DNA from: Akkermansiaceae bacterium UBA4589
GTDB taxonomy: Bacteria > Verrucomicrobiota > Verrucomicrobiia > Verrucomicrobiales > Akkermansiaceae
Length of the DNA stretch: 40,157 nucleotides
NCBI GenBank assembly: GCA_002387565.1
Contig: DGJT01000028.1
Location: 1-40,157 of the forward strand
Direction: 5' to 3'
Position 1 is the stretch's first letter, and each line of letters opens with the position of its first letter. The position numbers and the translations under genes were made by a program. Under the pieces are notes generated by a model. It was not told where the DNA came from and did no database searches. It saw nothing but the letters and a program-made list of their open reading frames with translations. Below are positions 25,019-33,060 of this stretch, one piece after another.

Positions 25019-25267
25019 TTAGTTGTGATATTTCTTATCTAGCTTATTCATACCTATCGCATAAACAAACAATAATAAGATAAAGACAATAATGGAGCCT
25101 TGCTGAGCCATCCAAAAACCAAAAGGAGCATTACCGACTTTGAAGGCGTGTTCATCTAGCCAATCACGCCATAAAATACTACACCCTAAACTTGCTACGA
25201 ACCAAACAATTAGTAAACTAATGACTAGGTTTAAACTTTCTCTCCAATGCGATTTTTTCTTACTCAT
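25019..25267 (-). CDS. DUF4212 small membrane subunit
   Basis: The 82-residue protein has two membrane helices (about 11-33 and 51-73). The segment between them, SILWRDWLDEHAFKVGNAPFGFWMAQQGSI, is typical of DUF4212, a family found almost only beside VC_2705-type symporters. It is thought to be an accessory subunit. It starts the two-gene unit whose second gene is the symporter. Confidence 0.88.
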   Translation of the reverse strand: MSKKKSHWRESLNLVISLLIVWFVASLGCSILWRDWLDEHAFKVGNAPFGFWMAQQGSIIVFILLLFVYAIGMNKLDKKYHN

Positions 25268-25389
25268 AAAAATTCAAATGATTTTTTATGTTACACACTC
25301 CTTTAAGGAATGCACTCTTTTAATTTTATATTTCTATATAGTTTCTTTATTAGGAATCATATAAGTTTATTAAATGCCGTTATTAGTCA

Positions 25390-26334
25390 TTAATTGTCGC
25401 GACTTTTATGATCCACTGCGTCACGTAATCCATCACCTAAGAAATTAAAACTTAGCAAAGTAATAGAAAAGAAAATAGCAGGATAAATCAGAATTTGAGG
25501 ATGAATCTCTAAGTAGTTAGCCCCTTCTTTAATTAGTGTCCCCCATGAACTATTCGGAGGTTCAATACCTAATCCTATAAATGAAAGTGTCGATTCTGTA
25601 AGGATAAATCCTGGTATCATTAAGGTGCTATACACAATAATCGGCCCTAATAAATTTGGGATAATATATTTAAAAATGATACGCAGATGCGACAGGCCTA
25701 GGCACTTCGCAGCCAACACAAATTCTTGTTGTGCCAAATGAGCTGCTTGTGTGCGCACAATACGTGCTGTATTAAGCCAACCAAGAGCGGTAATTGCTAA
25801 TACTAACGGTACTATATTACCATATCTCATCACGATATCTTGGCTCCAGCCCCAATCATTAATTAGAAAGTTTAGAACTCTTTCTAAATTAGGAGCTATC
25901 GCTTCTTTAAACAAAATCACCACTACCAAAAATGGCATAGCTAATAAACCATCAACAATACGCATCAAGGTCGAATCTAACTTATTTCCAAAATAACCAG
26001 CTAAAGAACCGTAGATAAGCCCAATAATCACAGTGATGATAGTCGCCAGAATTCCCACTAACAAAGAAATCTCACCACCTGACAAAATACGAGCCAACAA
26101 ATCACGACCTAAGTGATCCATACCTAACCAATGCTCTGCTGATGGAGCTGCAAAAACCTGACTTAAGTCCTGAGCATTGGGATCTAGCCCCCCATCAAAG
26201 AACAAAGGCATATTAAGTACTGGCCTTGCAATAAAACATAGAAATAAAATCGAAATTATCGTCCAGAAACAGGTCATGGCGACACGGTTCTTTTTGAAAG
26301 ATAGCCAGGTTCTATTGCTTGATAACGACGACAT
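25390..26334 (-). CDS. ABC transporter permease, OppC/DppC type
   Basis: This is a peptide/nickel-type importer permease of 314 residues and six helices. The N-terminal part has HWLGMDHLGRDLLARILSGGEISLLVG, the classic OppC block. The EAA loop reads EFVLAAKCLGLSHLRIIFKYIIPNLLGPIIVY, and ILTESTLSFIGLGIEPPNSSWGTLI follows. It lies 10 bp after the OppB-type gene. No substrate-binding protein or ATPase gene adjoins the pair, so those parts must come from elsewhere. Confidence 0.92.
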   Translation of the reverse strand: MSSLSSNRTWLSFKKNRVAMTCFWTIISILFLCFIARPVLNMPLFFDGGLDPNAQDLSQVFAAPSAEHWLGMDHLGRDLLARILSGGEISLLVGILATIITVIIGLIYGSLAGYFGNKLDSTLMRIVDGLLAMPFLVVVILFKEAIAPNLERVLNFLINDWGWSQDIVMRYGNIVPLVLAITALGWLNTARIVRTQAAHLAQQEFVLAAKCLGLSHLRIIFKYIIPNLLGPIIVYSTLMIPGFILTESTLSFIGLGIEPPNSSWGTLIKEGANYLEIHPQILIYPAIFFSITLLSFNFLGDGLRDAVDHKSRDN

Positions 26335-26344
26335 AATAATAAAA

Positions 26345-27268
26345 TTATAGAGCCCCTTTGCGCAGCTGAGGGTTCATAGCAATAATAAGTAAATCTGAAA
26401 TGAGATTAGAACCTGCGATAATAATACCGTAAAACATCACCAAACCTTGTAAGAGCATGTAATCTTGAGAGGTCACACTATTGACAAAATGCTGCCCCAT
26501 CCCCGGCACCTGAAAGATATTTTCAATGACAAATGAACCTGTGATAATCGAGGCAAAGGCAGGACCTAAGTAAGTGATGGTGGGGCGCAATGACGGACGT
26601 AACGCATGCTTAAACAAAATGCTCATAGTCGAAGCACCTTTAGCTCTAGCAGTACGTATATAATCTTGCGCTAGCACCTCAATCACAGAACTGCGTGTCA
26701 AACGAGACACATAAGCAGCGAGACCTACACCTAGAGTAATGGTAGGCAGAATCCAATCTGCAGGGTTTGACCAACCAGCCACACTCATCCAACTGACATT
26801 TTTGGCTAAGAATACCTGAAACAACGGAGCTAAAACAAAAGAAGGCACACAAATCCCGATAACAGCGAGCAACATCGATACATGATCAATCCAGTTATGT
26901 TTATTAAGCGCAGAAATAAAGCCTATGGGAATACCTAAAGCCACACCAAAAATAAAAGCACTGATACCTAGAGTCAAAGATATAGGAAAGGAGGTCTTAA
27001 TGATTTCTGAAACCGAATAATTTTGTAAGCTATAGGACGGCCCTAAATCGCCTTTCAATACCTGTTTCCAGTAATCTAGGTACTGAAAAAATTGTGGTTT
27101 ATCTAGTCCGTAATTTTCGTTGAGCTGCTTTTCTATATGCTCAGGCATTGCCTTGTCACTAGCAAAAGGATCTCCTGGCATTCCTCGCACTAAAAAAAAC
27201 GTGACTGAAGTCAGCAGAAAGACGATCAGCAACGTCCATAAAACTCTACGAATGATAAACAGCAGCAT
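26345..27268 (-). CDS. ABC transporter permease, OppB/DppB type
   Basis: This 307-residue, six-helix permease opens with MLLFIIRRVLWTLLIVFLLTSVTFFLVRGMPGDPF, the usual OppB start. The EAA loop is QDYIRTARAKGASTMSILFKHALRPSLRPTI, followed by GSFVIENIFQVPGMGQHFVNSV. With the OppC-type gene it would form the channel of a peptide or nickel importer. The upstream neighbour is a tail-anchored coiled-coil gene only 11 bp away, so the four minus-strand genes from 28.2 to 25.4 kb are probably one operon. Confidence 0.92.
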   Translation of the reverse strand: MLLFIIRRVLWTLLIVFLLTSVTFFLVRGMPGDPFASDKAMPEHIEKQLNENYGLDKPQFFQYLDYWKQVLKGDLGPSYSLQNYSVSEIIKTSFPISLTLGISAFIFGVALGIPIGFISALNKHNWIDHVSMLLAVIGICVPSFVLAPLFQVFLAKNVSWMSVAGWSNPADWILPTITLGVGLAAYVSRLTRSSVIEVLAQDYIRTARAKGASTMSILFKHALRPSLRPTITYLGPAFASIITGSFVIENIFQVPGMGQHFVNSVTSQDYMLLQGLVMFYGIIIAGSNLISDLLIIAMNPQLRKGAL

Positions 27269-27279
27269 TGTATTTGAAA

Positions 27280-27591
27280 TTACTTAATCAATAACTGATA
27301 CAACCACCATGCTACACCTGCTATCATTAGAAGGCTTAAGACTATCATAAAGAGACTAATTTTTTGGCTCGTTATCTCTTGTGAAAGCTCTCTTTTACTC
27401 AACGATACCTCGTGAATATACTGCTCTTCAGATTCTATGTAACTTTGAGATGGAGGGATGGTCATCTTGGCCTCCATTTCTTTGAGAGGCTGAGCTTGTG
27501 CTTTTTTTTCTAATTGCTTGAGCTCGTCTTGCAACTTTTGGTAAGCGGCTTCGACATCTTTTATATCTGTTAAATCATCTTTGGCGCTCAT
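27280..27591 (-). CDS. Small tail-anchored coiled-coil protein, unknown
   Basis: This 103-residue protein has no family I recognise. Residues 10-45 form a charged coiled coil (DVEAAYQKLQDELKQLEKKAQAQPLKEME). A linker with PPSQSYIESEEQYIHE follows, and the last 25 residues are one membrane helix (ISLFMIVLSLLMIAGVAWWLYQLLI). There is no signal peptide, so the coiled coil should face the cytoplasm. It is 1 bp from the stop of the gene upstream, which has the same architecture, and 11 bp from the oppB-type gene. Confidence 0.72.
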   Translation of the reverse strand: MSAKDDLTDIKDVEAAYQKLQDELKQLEKKAQAQPLKEMEAKMTIPPSQSYIESEEQYIHEVSLSKRELSQEITSQKISLFMIVLSLLMIAGVAWWLYQLLIK

Positions 27592-27592
27592 A

Positions 27593-28180
27593 TTACATCA
27601 AACCTAAAATAAGAATAATAACAATGGCAAAGAAAAACAAAGGCAAGTGGAACCAGAAGCCCTGCTTCATGAAAAAAGCGATACTCTGGTTTTCTTCTTT
27701 ATTCTGACGTTTATTTTTCTGACGAAATACTGTGATGTGCTGGCTATGTCTAAATTCTTTTTCTGCCTCTTCAAACGCTTGACTTGCTTGAGTGACAAAA
27801 CTTTTGGCATCATCTAAACTAGTCTTGATTCTGTCGTTACTCCACTCTTCGACGCGCAAATCTTTCATTTTTGAGCGCCAATGACGGAATTCTTCTTCTG
27901 TTGTGCGAAGTTTTTCTAAATCTTTATCTAAGCTCAGAATTAAATCTTCCATTAGAGGCAATGCCTCTATGAAGTCGTGCTCAACTTTTTCTTTGTAGAG
28001 TAAGAATGCTTCTTTTTTCTGAGTGATTTCTTGAATCTCTTGACGCTTGCGAGCGAGCTCAGCTTCTTTTTGTTTGATTTGGTCAATTTGAGCCTGAATC
28101 ACATCGACACTCGTCTCTTCTTGATGAGCATTTTCTTCATCTATGAGTAATCCTTGTTCTTCTTCTTTTGACTCAAACAT
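27593..28180 (-). CDS. Larger tail-anchored coiled-coil protein, unknown
   Basis: This 195-residue protein has no recognised family. A long heptad-rich coiled coil runs from about 20 to 75 (VIQAQIDQIKQKEAELARKRQEIQEITQKKEAF), and a second helical region from about 80 to 150 contains a Trp/Arg stretch (FRHWRSKMKDLRVEEWSNDRI). The C-terminal 25 residues (GFWFHLPLFFFAIVIILILGLM) form one membrane helix. It is the first gene of a probable operon with the next small coiled-coil protein and the two permeases. A role in organising the membrane or the transporter is only a guess. Confidence 0.72.
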   Translation of the reverse strand: MFESKEEEQGLLIDEENAHQEETSVDVIQAQIDQIKQKEAELARKRQEIQEITQKKEAFLLYKEKVEHDFIEALPLMEDLILSLDKDLEKLRTTEEEFRHWRSKMKDLRVEEWSNDRIKTSLDDAKSFVTQASQAFEEAEKEFRHSQHITVFRQKNKRQNKEENQSIAFFMKQGFWFHLPLFFFAIVIILILGLM

Positions 28181-28427
28181 AATTTTTTTTGTACCCAGCG
28201 TAAGCAGTCAAATAAATAGCTAAAAAAATGATTAATTCATTTAATAACAATTTAAAATTTGCTTATAAACAAGCTACCAATGAGCAAAATAATTGTCAAA
28301 CTATTTACATGATACTTTAACGAGCTTTTTGACTTCAGCTTTATAAGTTTTTAACTGTGATATTTATGAGGCTGTTGACTCGCAAATGTTTATTGACTCT
28401 TCTGCGGCTAAGCTTTTACATATTCTT

Positions 28428-29177
28428 ATGTTGGCAGTAGATTTAACTCATATTTCTAAGTATTATAAAACATCATTTTTACATGGATTATTATCTAATT
28501 CTGATAATGCGGCTCCCGCTTTAAATGAGTTGTCTTTGTCTATTGCTCAAGGAGAGACTTTAGGTATTATTGGCCCTAATGGCTCAGGCAAATCTACCTT
28601 GCTGAAAATAATCTTAGGTTTATTAACTCCTAATTCTGGGCAAGCTCTAATTTTTGGCAAACCTGCACAGAGTGTGGAAGCCAAAAATCTCACCGCTTAT
28701 ATTCAAGAAGAGCAGACATTTGACCTCAATTTAAGAGCTGTCGATATTTTGCAGTTTTTTTGCATGTTGGCAAAAATACCTAAATCACAACAAGCTGCAA
28801 TTATTGATCCTCAATTAGCAGCTTTTAACCTCACAGAGGTCTATCACCAAAAATTAAGAACTTATTCCAAGGGCATGATTCAGCGCCTTGCTATAATCAT
28901 CGCTACCCTGCATCACCCTAAACTCATGATTCTTGATGAGCCAACCTCTGGTATGGACCCTTCTGGCGTTAAGCTCATGTATGACCAATTGGCTAAATTA
29001 AAATCTCAAGGCATGACCTTAATTATCTGTTCTCATGATTTAGCTGATTTAAATGACATCTGTGATCGCGTCTTAATTTTAAACAAAGGTCAATCAATCT
29101 TTCATGGTGAGCTCAATAACGGCGTCACACAACATGGCAATTTACTCGAGACTTACCATCACTTTATTCATCCATGA
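28428..29177 (+). CDS. ABC transporter ATP-binding protein (ABC-2 exporter)
   Basis: The 249-residue ATPase has Walker A GPNGSGKST, a Q-loop at YIQEEQ, the signature YSKGM, where the usual LSGGQ is altered as in many CcmA/NatA-like exporters, Walker B LMILDEPTSGMDPSG and H-loop CSHD. Its start is placed at the ATG 28428 (MLAVDLTHISKYYK), because the upstream in-frame ATG at 28386 adds 14 residues that do not look like the family. It overlaps the next gene by 4 bp (ATGA) and forms an exporter with it. The substrate is unknown. Confidence 0.9.
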   Translation: MLAVDLTHISKYYKTSFLHGLLSNSDNAAPALNELSLSIAQGETLGIIGPNGSGKSTLLKIILGLLTPNSGQALIFGKPAQSVEAKNLTAYIQEEQTFDLNLRAVDILQFFCMLAKIPKSQQAAIIDPQLAAFNLTEVYHQKLRTYSKGMIQRLAIIIATLHHPKLMILDEPTSGMDPSGVKLMYDQLAKLKSQGMTLIICSHDLADLNDICDRVLILNKGQSIFHGELNNGVTQHGNLLETYHHFIHP

Positions 29178-30013
29178 ATCCGATTCTAGCTATAGCCGCC
29201 CATACCTTTAAGCAGGGCATTAAACAGAGATTATTTATTGTCTCTATCATTATTGCTGTGCTTATTTTTGTGCTCAATAATATTGGCGTGACTTACACGA
29301 ACAACGCTTATCAAAACTGGCTTAACCAAATGCACTTTCTTCAAAGTGGGGCTTTGAGCGCCATGTTTTTCTTAGGTCTATTTACTGGTATTTTTGCCTT
29401 ATGTTTAATTATTTACCAAGATATTAGTTCTAAGCAAATTTTTCTCATTCTTAAATACCCTTTGCATTGGGGGCACTATTTATTGGGGCGTTATTTAGGA
29501 GGTTTGAGCTTAATTTTCGTCAATACACTAGCGCTTAATATAATCACCTTGATTATTTTCCCTATCAAAATCCATTACCAATTATCTGGTGAACTAGCAG
29601 AACTAGCCTATCAGGCTCTACCCGCTATTATTAATAACTTTGAATATAGTGTACTTATAGAATTTGCTAAACTCGCTATGCTATTAAGTGTGTTTGTATT
29701 ATTTACGATTATGACTCGTTCTTTTATTAACTCTCTCGTTTTGGGTGCTTGCTGGTTACTGGGAGCTAGTTTTAAATATGACTTACTTTTAGTCGCCAAA
29801 CAATATTATGGCGCTGACTCATTCTTCTATTTAGCTGCCAAAAATTCAGGTCTTATTTTTCCTGATTTAGCGGCTTACTCATTGGATCTGATTCACTTAA
29901 ATCATGAAAGCGCATCGTTTACACTTGTGGTTCCACTCATAGCCTCTAGCATTATTATTAGCACTTGCTATTTAGGTTTAGGATTTTTAAGCACTTTACT
30001 CAACAAAGCTTAG
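29174..30013 (+). CDS. ABC-2 type permease
   Basis: This 279-residue membrane protein has about six helices, beginning with a cytoplasmic start (MNPILAIAAHTFKQGIKQRLF) and a first helix at 20-40. FKQGIKQR... and SSKQIFLILKYPLHWGHYLLGRYLGG are typical of ABC-2 exporter permeases. It overlaps the ATPase gene by 4 bp. Its TAG stop (30011-30013) shares two bases with the left target duplication of the MITE that follows. Without that element, rodA would start 5 bp after this stop. Confidence 0.85.
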   Translation: MNPILAIAAHTFKQGIKQRLFIVSIIIAVLIFVLNNIGVTYTNNAYQNWLNQMHFLQSGALSAMFFLGLFTGIFALCLIIYQDISSKQIFLILKYPLHWGHYLLGRYLGGLSLIFVNTLALNIITLIIFPIKIHYQLSGELAELAYQALPAIINNFEYSVLIEFAKLAMLLSVFVLFTIMTRSFINSLVLGACWLLGASFKYDLLLVAKQYYGADSFFYLAAKNSGLIFPDLAAYSLDLIHLNHESASFTLVVPLIASSIIISTCYLGLGFLSTLLNKA

Positions 30014-30020
30014 TTATTAT

Positions 30021-30489
30021 CACACTACACGACAAAAAATTACGGACGCAATGAGGAGCTAATAAGACTGGAGCAAAGCGACAGCCCTTTAGGGTGAGCG
30101 ACAGCCTGAGTAAGGCTGGGCTCATCAAATCAACGATAGGAAGTAGATTTAAAGGGTCAAAGGTAAATTGAAGTTAATTAAAAGAATGATTATAAATAAG
30201 AAAATAAAAGTTTTAGTAAAATTAGAGCAACTACGTTGCCTTAATAAAATAAAAGAAGCCATAGCTCTTTTGCCCTTATGCTGTGTTGCTCCCTTAACTG
30301 GTATCTCGATACCAGTTGGCGGTCATGCCTTGCCTAAGAACAAAATCAGCAAACGAGTAGTGCAGCTGATAAGACTCGCAGAATGCTTGAGCATTCGAGA
30401 AGCCCCCTCGATGGGTGAGAGACAGCCAAAGCTTGGCTGGGCGAATCAAATACCTTATGGTATCATTAATTTTTTTGTCGTGTAGTGTG
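30021..30489 (+). mobile_element. 469-bp MITE-like element with 9-bp target duplications
   Basis: The element has terminal inverted repeats of 22-23 bp: CACACTACACGACAAAAAA then TTA on the left (30021-30042), and the same with one extra A on the right, on the opposite strand (30467-30489). AGTTATTAT flanks it on both sides (30012-30020 and 30490-30498), a perfect 9-bp target site duplication. No transposase is encoded. The only open frame inside starts at a TTG and looks like translated repeat. The interior is filled with short hairpins: TGAGC..GCTCA around CAGCCT/AGGCTG (30095-30124), GCAAC/GTTGC (30227-30239), AACTGGTATC/GATACCAGTT (30296-30317), GAATGC/GCATTC (30381-30396), CAGCCAA/TTGGCTG (30423-30439) and ATACC/GGTAT (30450-30463). 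The mobilising transposase family is unknown. Confidence 0.88.
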
Positions 30490-30496
30490 AGTTATT

Positions 30497-31705
30497 ATGA
30501 AAAGCCTTATTCAATCTACCTTCTCTAAATACCTAAAACTGCATTGGGGTATGTTATTTATTTTAGGGATTATTAGTTTTCTTAGTTTGGAGACTATTGA
30601 GAGTGCTGCGCGCCACTTTGATCAGGGTGGCTCTTGGTTTGCCCAACGTCAACTCATCTGGATTGTACTAGGAGTTTTACTTTGTTTGGCGATTAGTATT
30701 ATTGACTATCATAAACTTAAACGGCTAATTCCTTATGCCTATATAGTAGGCTTGTTATCACTGGTAGCTTGTATTTTCTGGGGCAATGCCACCCACCAAA
30801 TTGATTTAGGCTTTATTAGTTTTCAACCTGTACAATTTGCTATCTTAACCACTCTGCTTTTCTGTTCCTATAGCTTTGAACAAGTATGGGCATACCCTGG
30901 ACGCTGGAGTATGGTCGCTAAATTAGTGATTATTACTCTATTTGCCACTTTACCGCTCACCCTAATACTTATTATTGGAGATACAGGTACTGCGTTAGTC
31001 TGGCTTCCTTCTTTGTTTATCATGCTGTTGATTGTTAACTTTCCTTGGCGTTATTTGCTCTTGATTTTAATTACTTTCATCGCCCTATTACCTATTTTAT
31101 ACTACTTTGTTCTCCCTCTCGCACCAGAAAGGCCTCAAGAACGTATAAAAACTTACATCGCTACTCTCAACCAAGAGGAAGTTGATATTAATAATGATGC
31201 TTATGCTCAACATTACATCTCTCTAGCTATAGGCAAAGCTGGACTCAGAGGAACGGGAGTTAACAGTACTGTAGAAGATGGCTCTATTCATGCACAAAAA
31301 TATATACCTTGGAAAACAGCTCATAATGACTTTATCTTTGCTGTTTTTGCTGAGGAGCGCGGATTTTTAGGTGCTTTACTTTTACTTATTTTATATGCCT
31401 CACTACTCATTGCTCTACTTTTTATTTCCATTCAAAGCCATGATATTTTTGCTTCTTGTTTTACCAATCTAGCTGCATTTTGGTTTTTTTCTCATATTTT
31501 CCAAAATATCAGTATGTGTTTATTGCTCATGCCTATTACAGGAATCCCTCTACCCTTTATGAGTTATTCGGGTACTTTTACTCTGACTTGTTTTGCCATT
31601 ATTGGCATCGCCCAAAGTATTTGGATACATCGCCAACCAAAAGCTAATGATACATCCTCCAAATCAGACCTACTCAATTTAAATAAATTTGCTAGTCTTA
31701 AATAA
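30497..31705 (+). CDS. rodA: RodA-like SEDS peptidoglycan polymerase
   Basis: SEDS proteins polymerise glycan strands from lipid II; RodA works with a class B PBP in cell elongation. The 402-residue protein has about ten helices. Recognisable blocks are GDTGTALVW (161-169), HNDFIFAVFAEERGFLGA (276-293), with the key Asp at D278, and GIPLPFMSYSGTFTLT. The usual QPSE motif in the fourth helix reads QPVQ (110-113), and the GG of 'SYGGS' is SG, so this is a diverged member. The ATG shares two bases with the right target duplication of the MITE. It was probably once the third gene of the ABC-2 exporter operon. Confidence 0.85.
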   Translation: MKSLIQSTFSKYLKLHWGMLFILGIISFLSLETIESAARHFDQGGSWFAQRQLIWIVLGVLLCLAISIIDYHKLKRLIPYAYIVGLLSLVACIFWGNATHQIDLGFISFQPVQFAILTTLLFCSYSFEQVWAYPGRWSMVAKLVIITLFATLPLTLILIIGDTGTALVWLPSLFIMLLIVNFPWRYLLLILITFIALLPILYYFVLPLAPERPQERIKTYIATLNQEEVDINNDAYAQHYISLAIGKAGLRGTGVNSTVEDGSIHAQKYIPWKTAHNDFIFAVFAEERGFLGALLLLILYASLLIALLFISIQSHDIFASCFTNLAAFWFFSHIFQNISMCLLLMPITGIPLPFMSYSGTFTLTCFAIIGIAQSIWIHRQPKANDTSSKSDLLNLNKFASLK

Positions 31706-31787
31706 GGGTAAAATTGTATAAAAAAGCATAAACTATAAACAAATTTTTTGATAACAGGCGTTGCATGATTAAACAACTGTGACTAAT

Positions 31788-32435
31788 ATGAATCAAAAAA
31801 ATGCATCATCTAACTATTTTAACTCCATTCGATTAATGGAAACTAGTGCCAAAAAAGCCACCCCCAATGTTGAATCCCCTCAAGTCGAACTAAAAATTGA
31901 CTGGGAAAATTGGGTGCGTGAATACTCTCCTAAACTGCTTCTTTTTGCACGTGGTCAAACTCGTAGCCAAGAAGATGCACAAGATATTTTCCAAAATGCT
32001 CTGATTAAATTGCATAAAAAAGTCAGTGAAAAGACGTTTAAAGGTGATGAAAAAGCGACATTGTCTTACATGTACACCCAGATTAGACGTGAAGCTATTG
32101 ACTTAGGCCGTAAAAATGGACGCCGTCAAAAGCGTGAGAATTTTTCACAAGTTGAATTAGATATCAATCACCAACAAAACACTCACGGATGGAATCAAAG
32201 CACTAAGATTCCAGATGAAACTTTAGAGCTCTTGCAATCCATGCTGGAGGATTTACCTGAAAAATTTGCCCAAGTTATTCACATGAAAATTTGGGGTGAG
32301 CTTACATTCTTAGAAATTGCTAAGGAGCTCAAACTATCGCAAAACACAGTAGCTTCACGTTACCGCTACGGTATGCAAAACCTGAAAAAGCGCCTAGACT
32401 ACCTAAACCAGCAAGGCAAGCTTGAATTATCGTAA
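31788..32435 (+). CDS. ECF-type RNA polymerase sigma factor
   Basis: The 215-residue protein has sigma region 2 (YSPKLLLFARGQTRSQEDAQDIFQNALIKLHKK, about 45-80) and region 4 (LEDLPEKFAQVIHMKIWGELTFLEIAKELKLSQNTVASRYRYGMQNLKKRL). There is no region 1.1 or 3, as expected for the ECF group. An in-frame GTG at 31779 would add three residues; the ATG at 31788 is preferred. The next gene codes for a single-pass membrane protein that is probably its anti-sigma factor, 20 bp downstream. Confidence 0.9.
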   Translation: MNQKNASSNYFNSIRLMETSAKKATPNVESPQVELKIDWENWVREYSPKLLLFARGQTRSQEDAQDIFQNALIKLHKKVSEKTFKGDEKATLSYMYTQIRREAIDLGRKNGRRQKRENFSQVELDINHQQNTHGWNQSTKIPDETLELLQSMLEDLPEKFAQVIHMKIWGELTFLEIAKELKLSQNTVASRYRYGMQNLKKRLDYLNQQGKLELS

Positions 32436-32455
32436 CAACTATCCCCTTAATTAAT

Positions 32456-33034
32456 ATGAAAGACCTTATTCAACTCATATCTCAACCTAAAAATTCTAAA
32501 GCTAATATTGAAGATATTATTAGTGATGAATTCTTAGAATCTTCACTCAGAGAGCTTAGCCTCAAACCCAGCAGCGAAGAAGATGTCCAGAAATGGCTCA
32601 ATATTCTCACTCCTCAAAGTGAGCCTCAGGCTCAACCTAAACTAGTAAAGCTCAATTTTGCTATGATTAGTCAAATCGCTGCAGCCATTATTATTGGTGT
32701 TAGTTTAGCCGTACTTACTCCTCAATTTGGAAGTCAATCTCAACCTAAAGCTTTAGCTGACACCCAAATCAATACTGCTGTGCCAATTAATAATGCCATT
32801 CAATTAACTGATACACCTGTATCAGTTTCTAACGAAGACATTGCCTTGGCCGCAACTTGGGTTCAAGAATCTGTACAGACACAATCAGCAGGCATTTATG
32901 AAGCTGCTAATGGAAACCTTTACCACGCCGTAGAATTTAACTATCTTGAATTACCTGACACAAATGGCACTGTAAAACCTAAATTACAACGCAAGACCGA
33001 ATACATATTTATTCCTGTTGAAGAAACTTATTAA
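32456..33034 (+). CDS. Probable anti-sigma factor, single-pass membrane protein
   Basis: The 192-residue protein has a cytoplasmic N-terminal part (1-65) with an acidic helix region (IEDIISDEFLESSLRELSL), one membrane helix (about 67-88, FAMISQIAAAIIIGVSLAVLT) and a periplasmic domain with VSNEDIALAATWVQESVQTQ and YIFIPVEETY. It lacks a ZAS zinc motif (HxxxCxxC). Its place directly after an ECF sigma gene and its topology suggest an anti-sigma role; sequence alone does not prove it. Its stop and the next possible start overlap as TAATG. Confidence 0.65.
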   Translation: MKDLIQLISQPKNSKANIEDIISDEFLESSLRELSLKPSSEEDVQKWLNILTPQSEPQAQPKLVKLNFAMISQIAAAIIIGVSLAVLTPQFGSQSQPKALADTQINTAVPINNAIQLTDTPVSVSNEDIALAATWVQESVQTQSAGIYEAANGNLYHAVEFNYLELPDTNGTVKPKLQRKTEYIFIPVEETY

Positions 33035-33060
33035 TGATTTATTCATTTGTAATTTTAGTC

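Noticed and set aside
30168..30485. 105-codon open frame between the ABC permease and rodA
   Set aside because: It starts at TTG, lies wholly inside the MITE, and its 'protein' is a translation of the hairpin modules.
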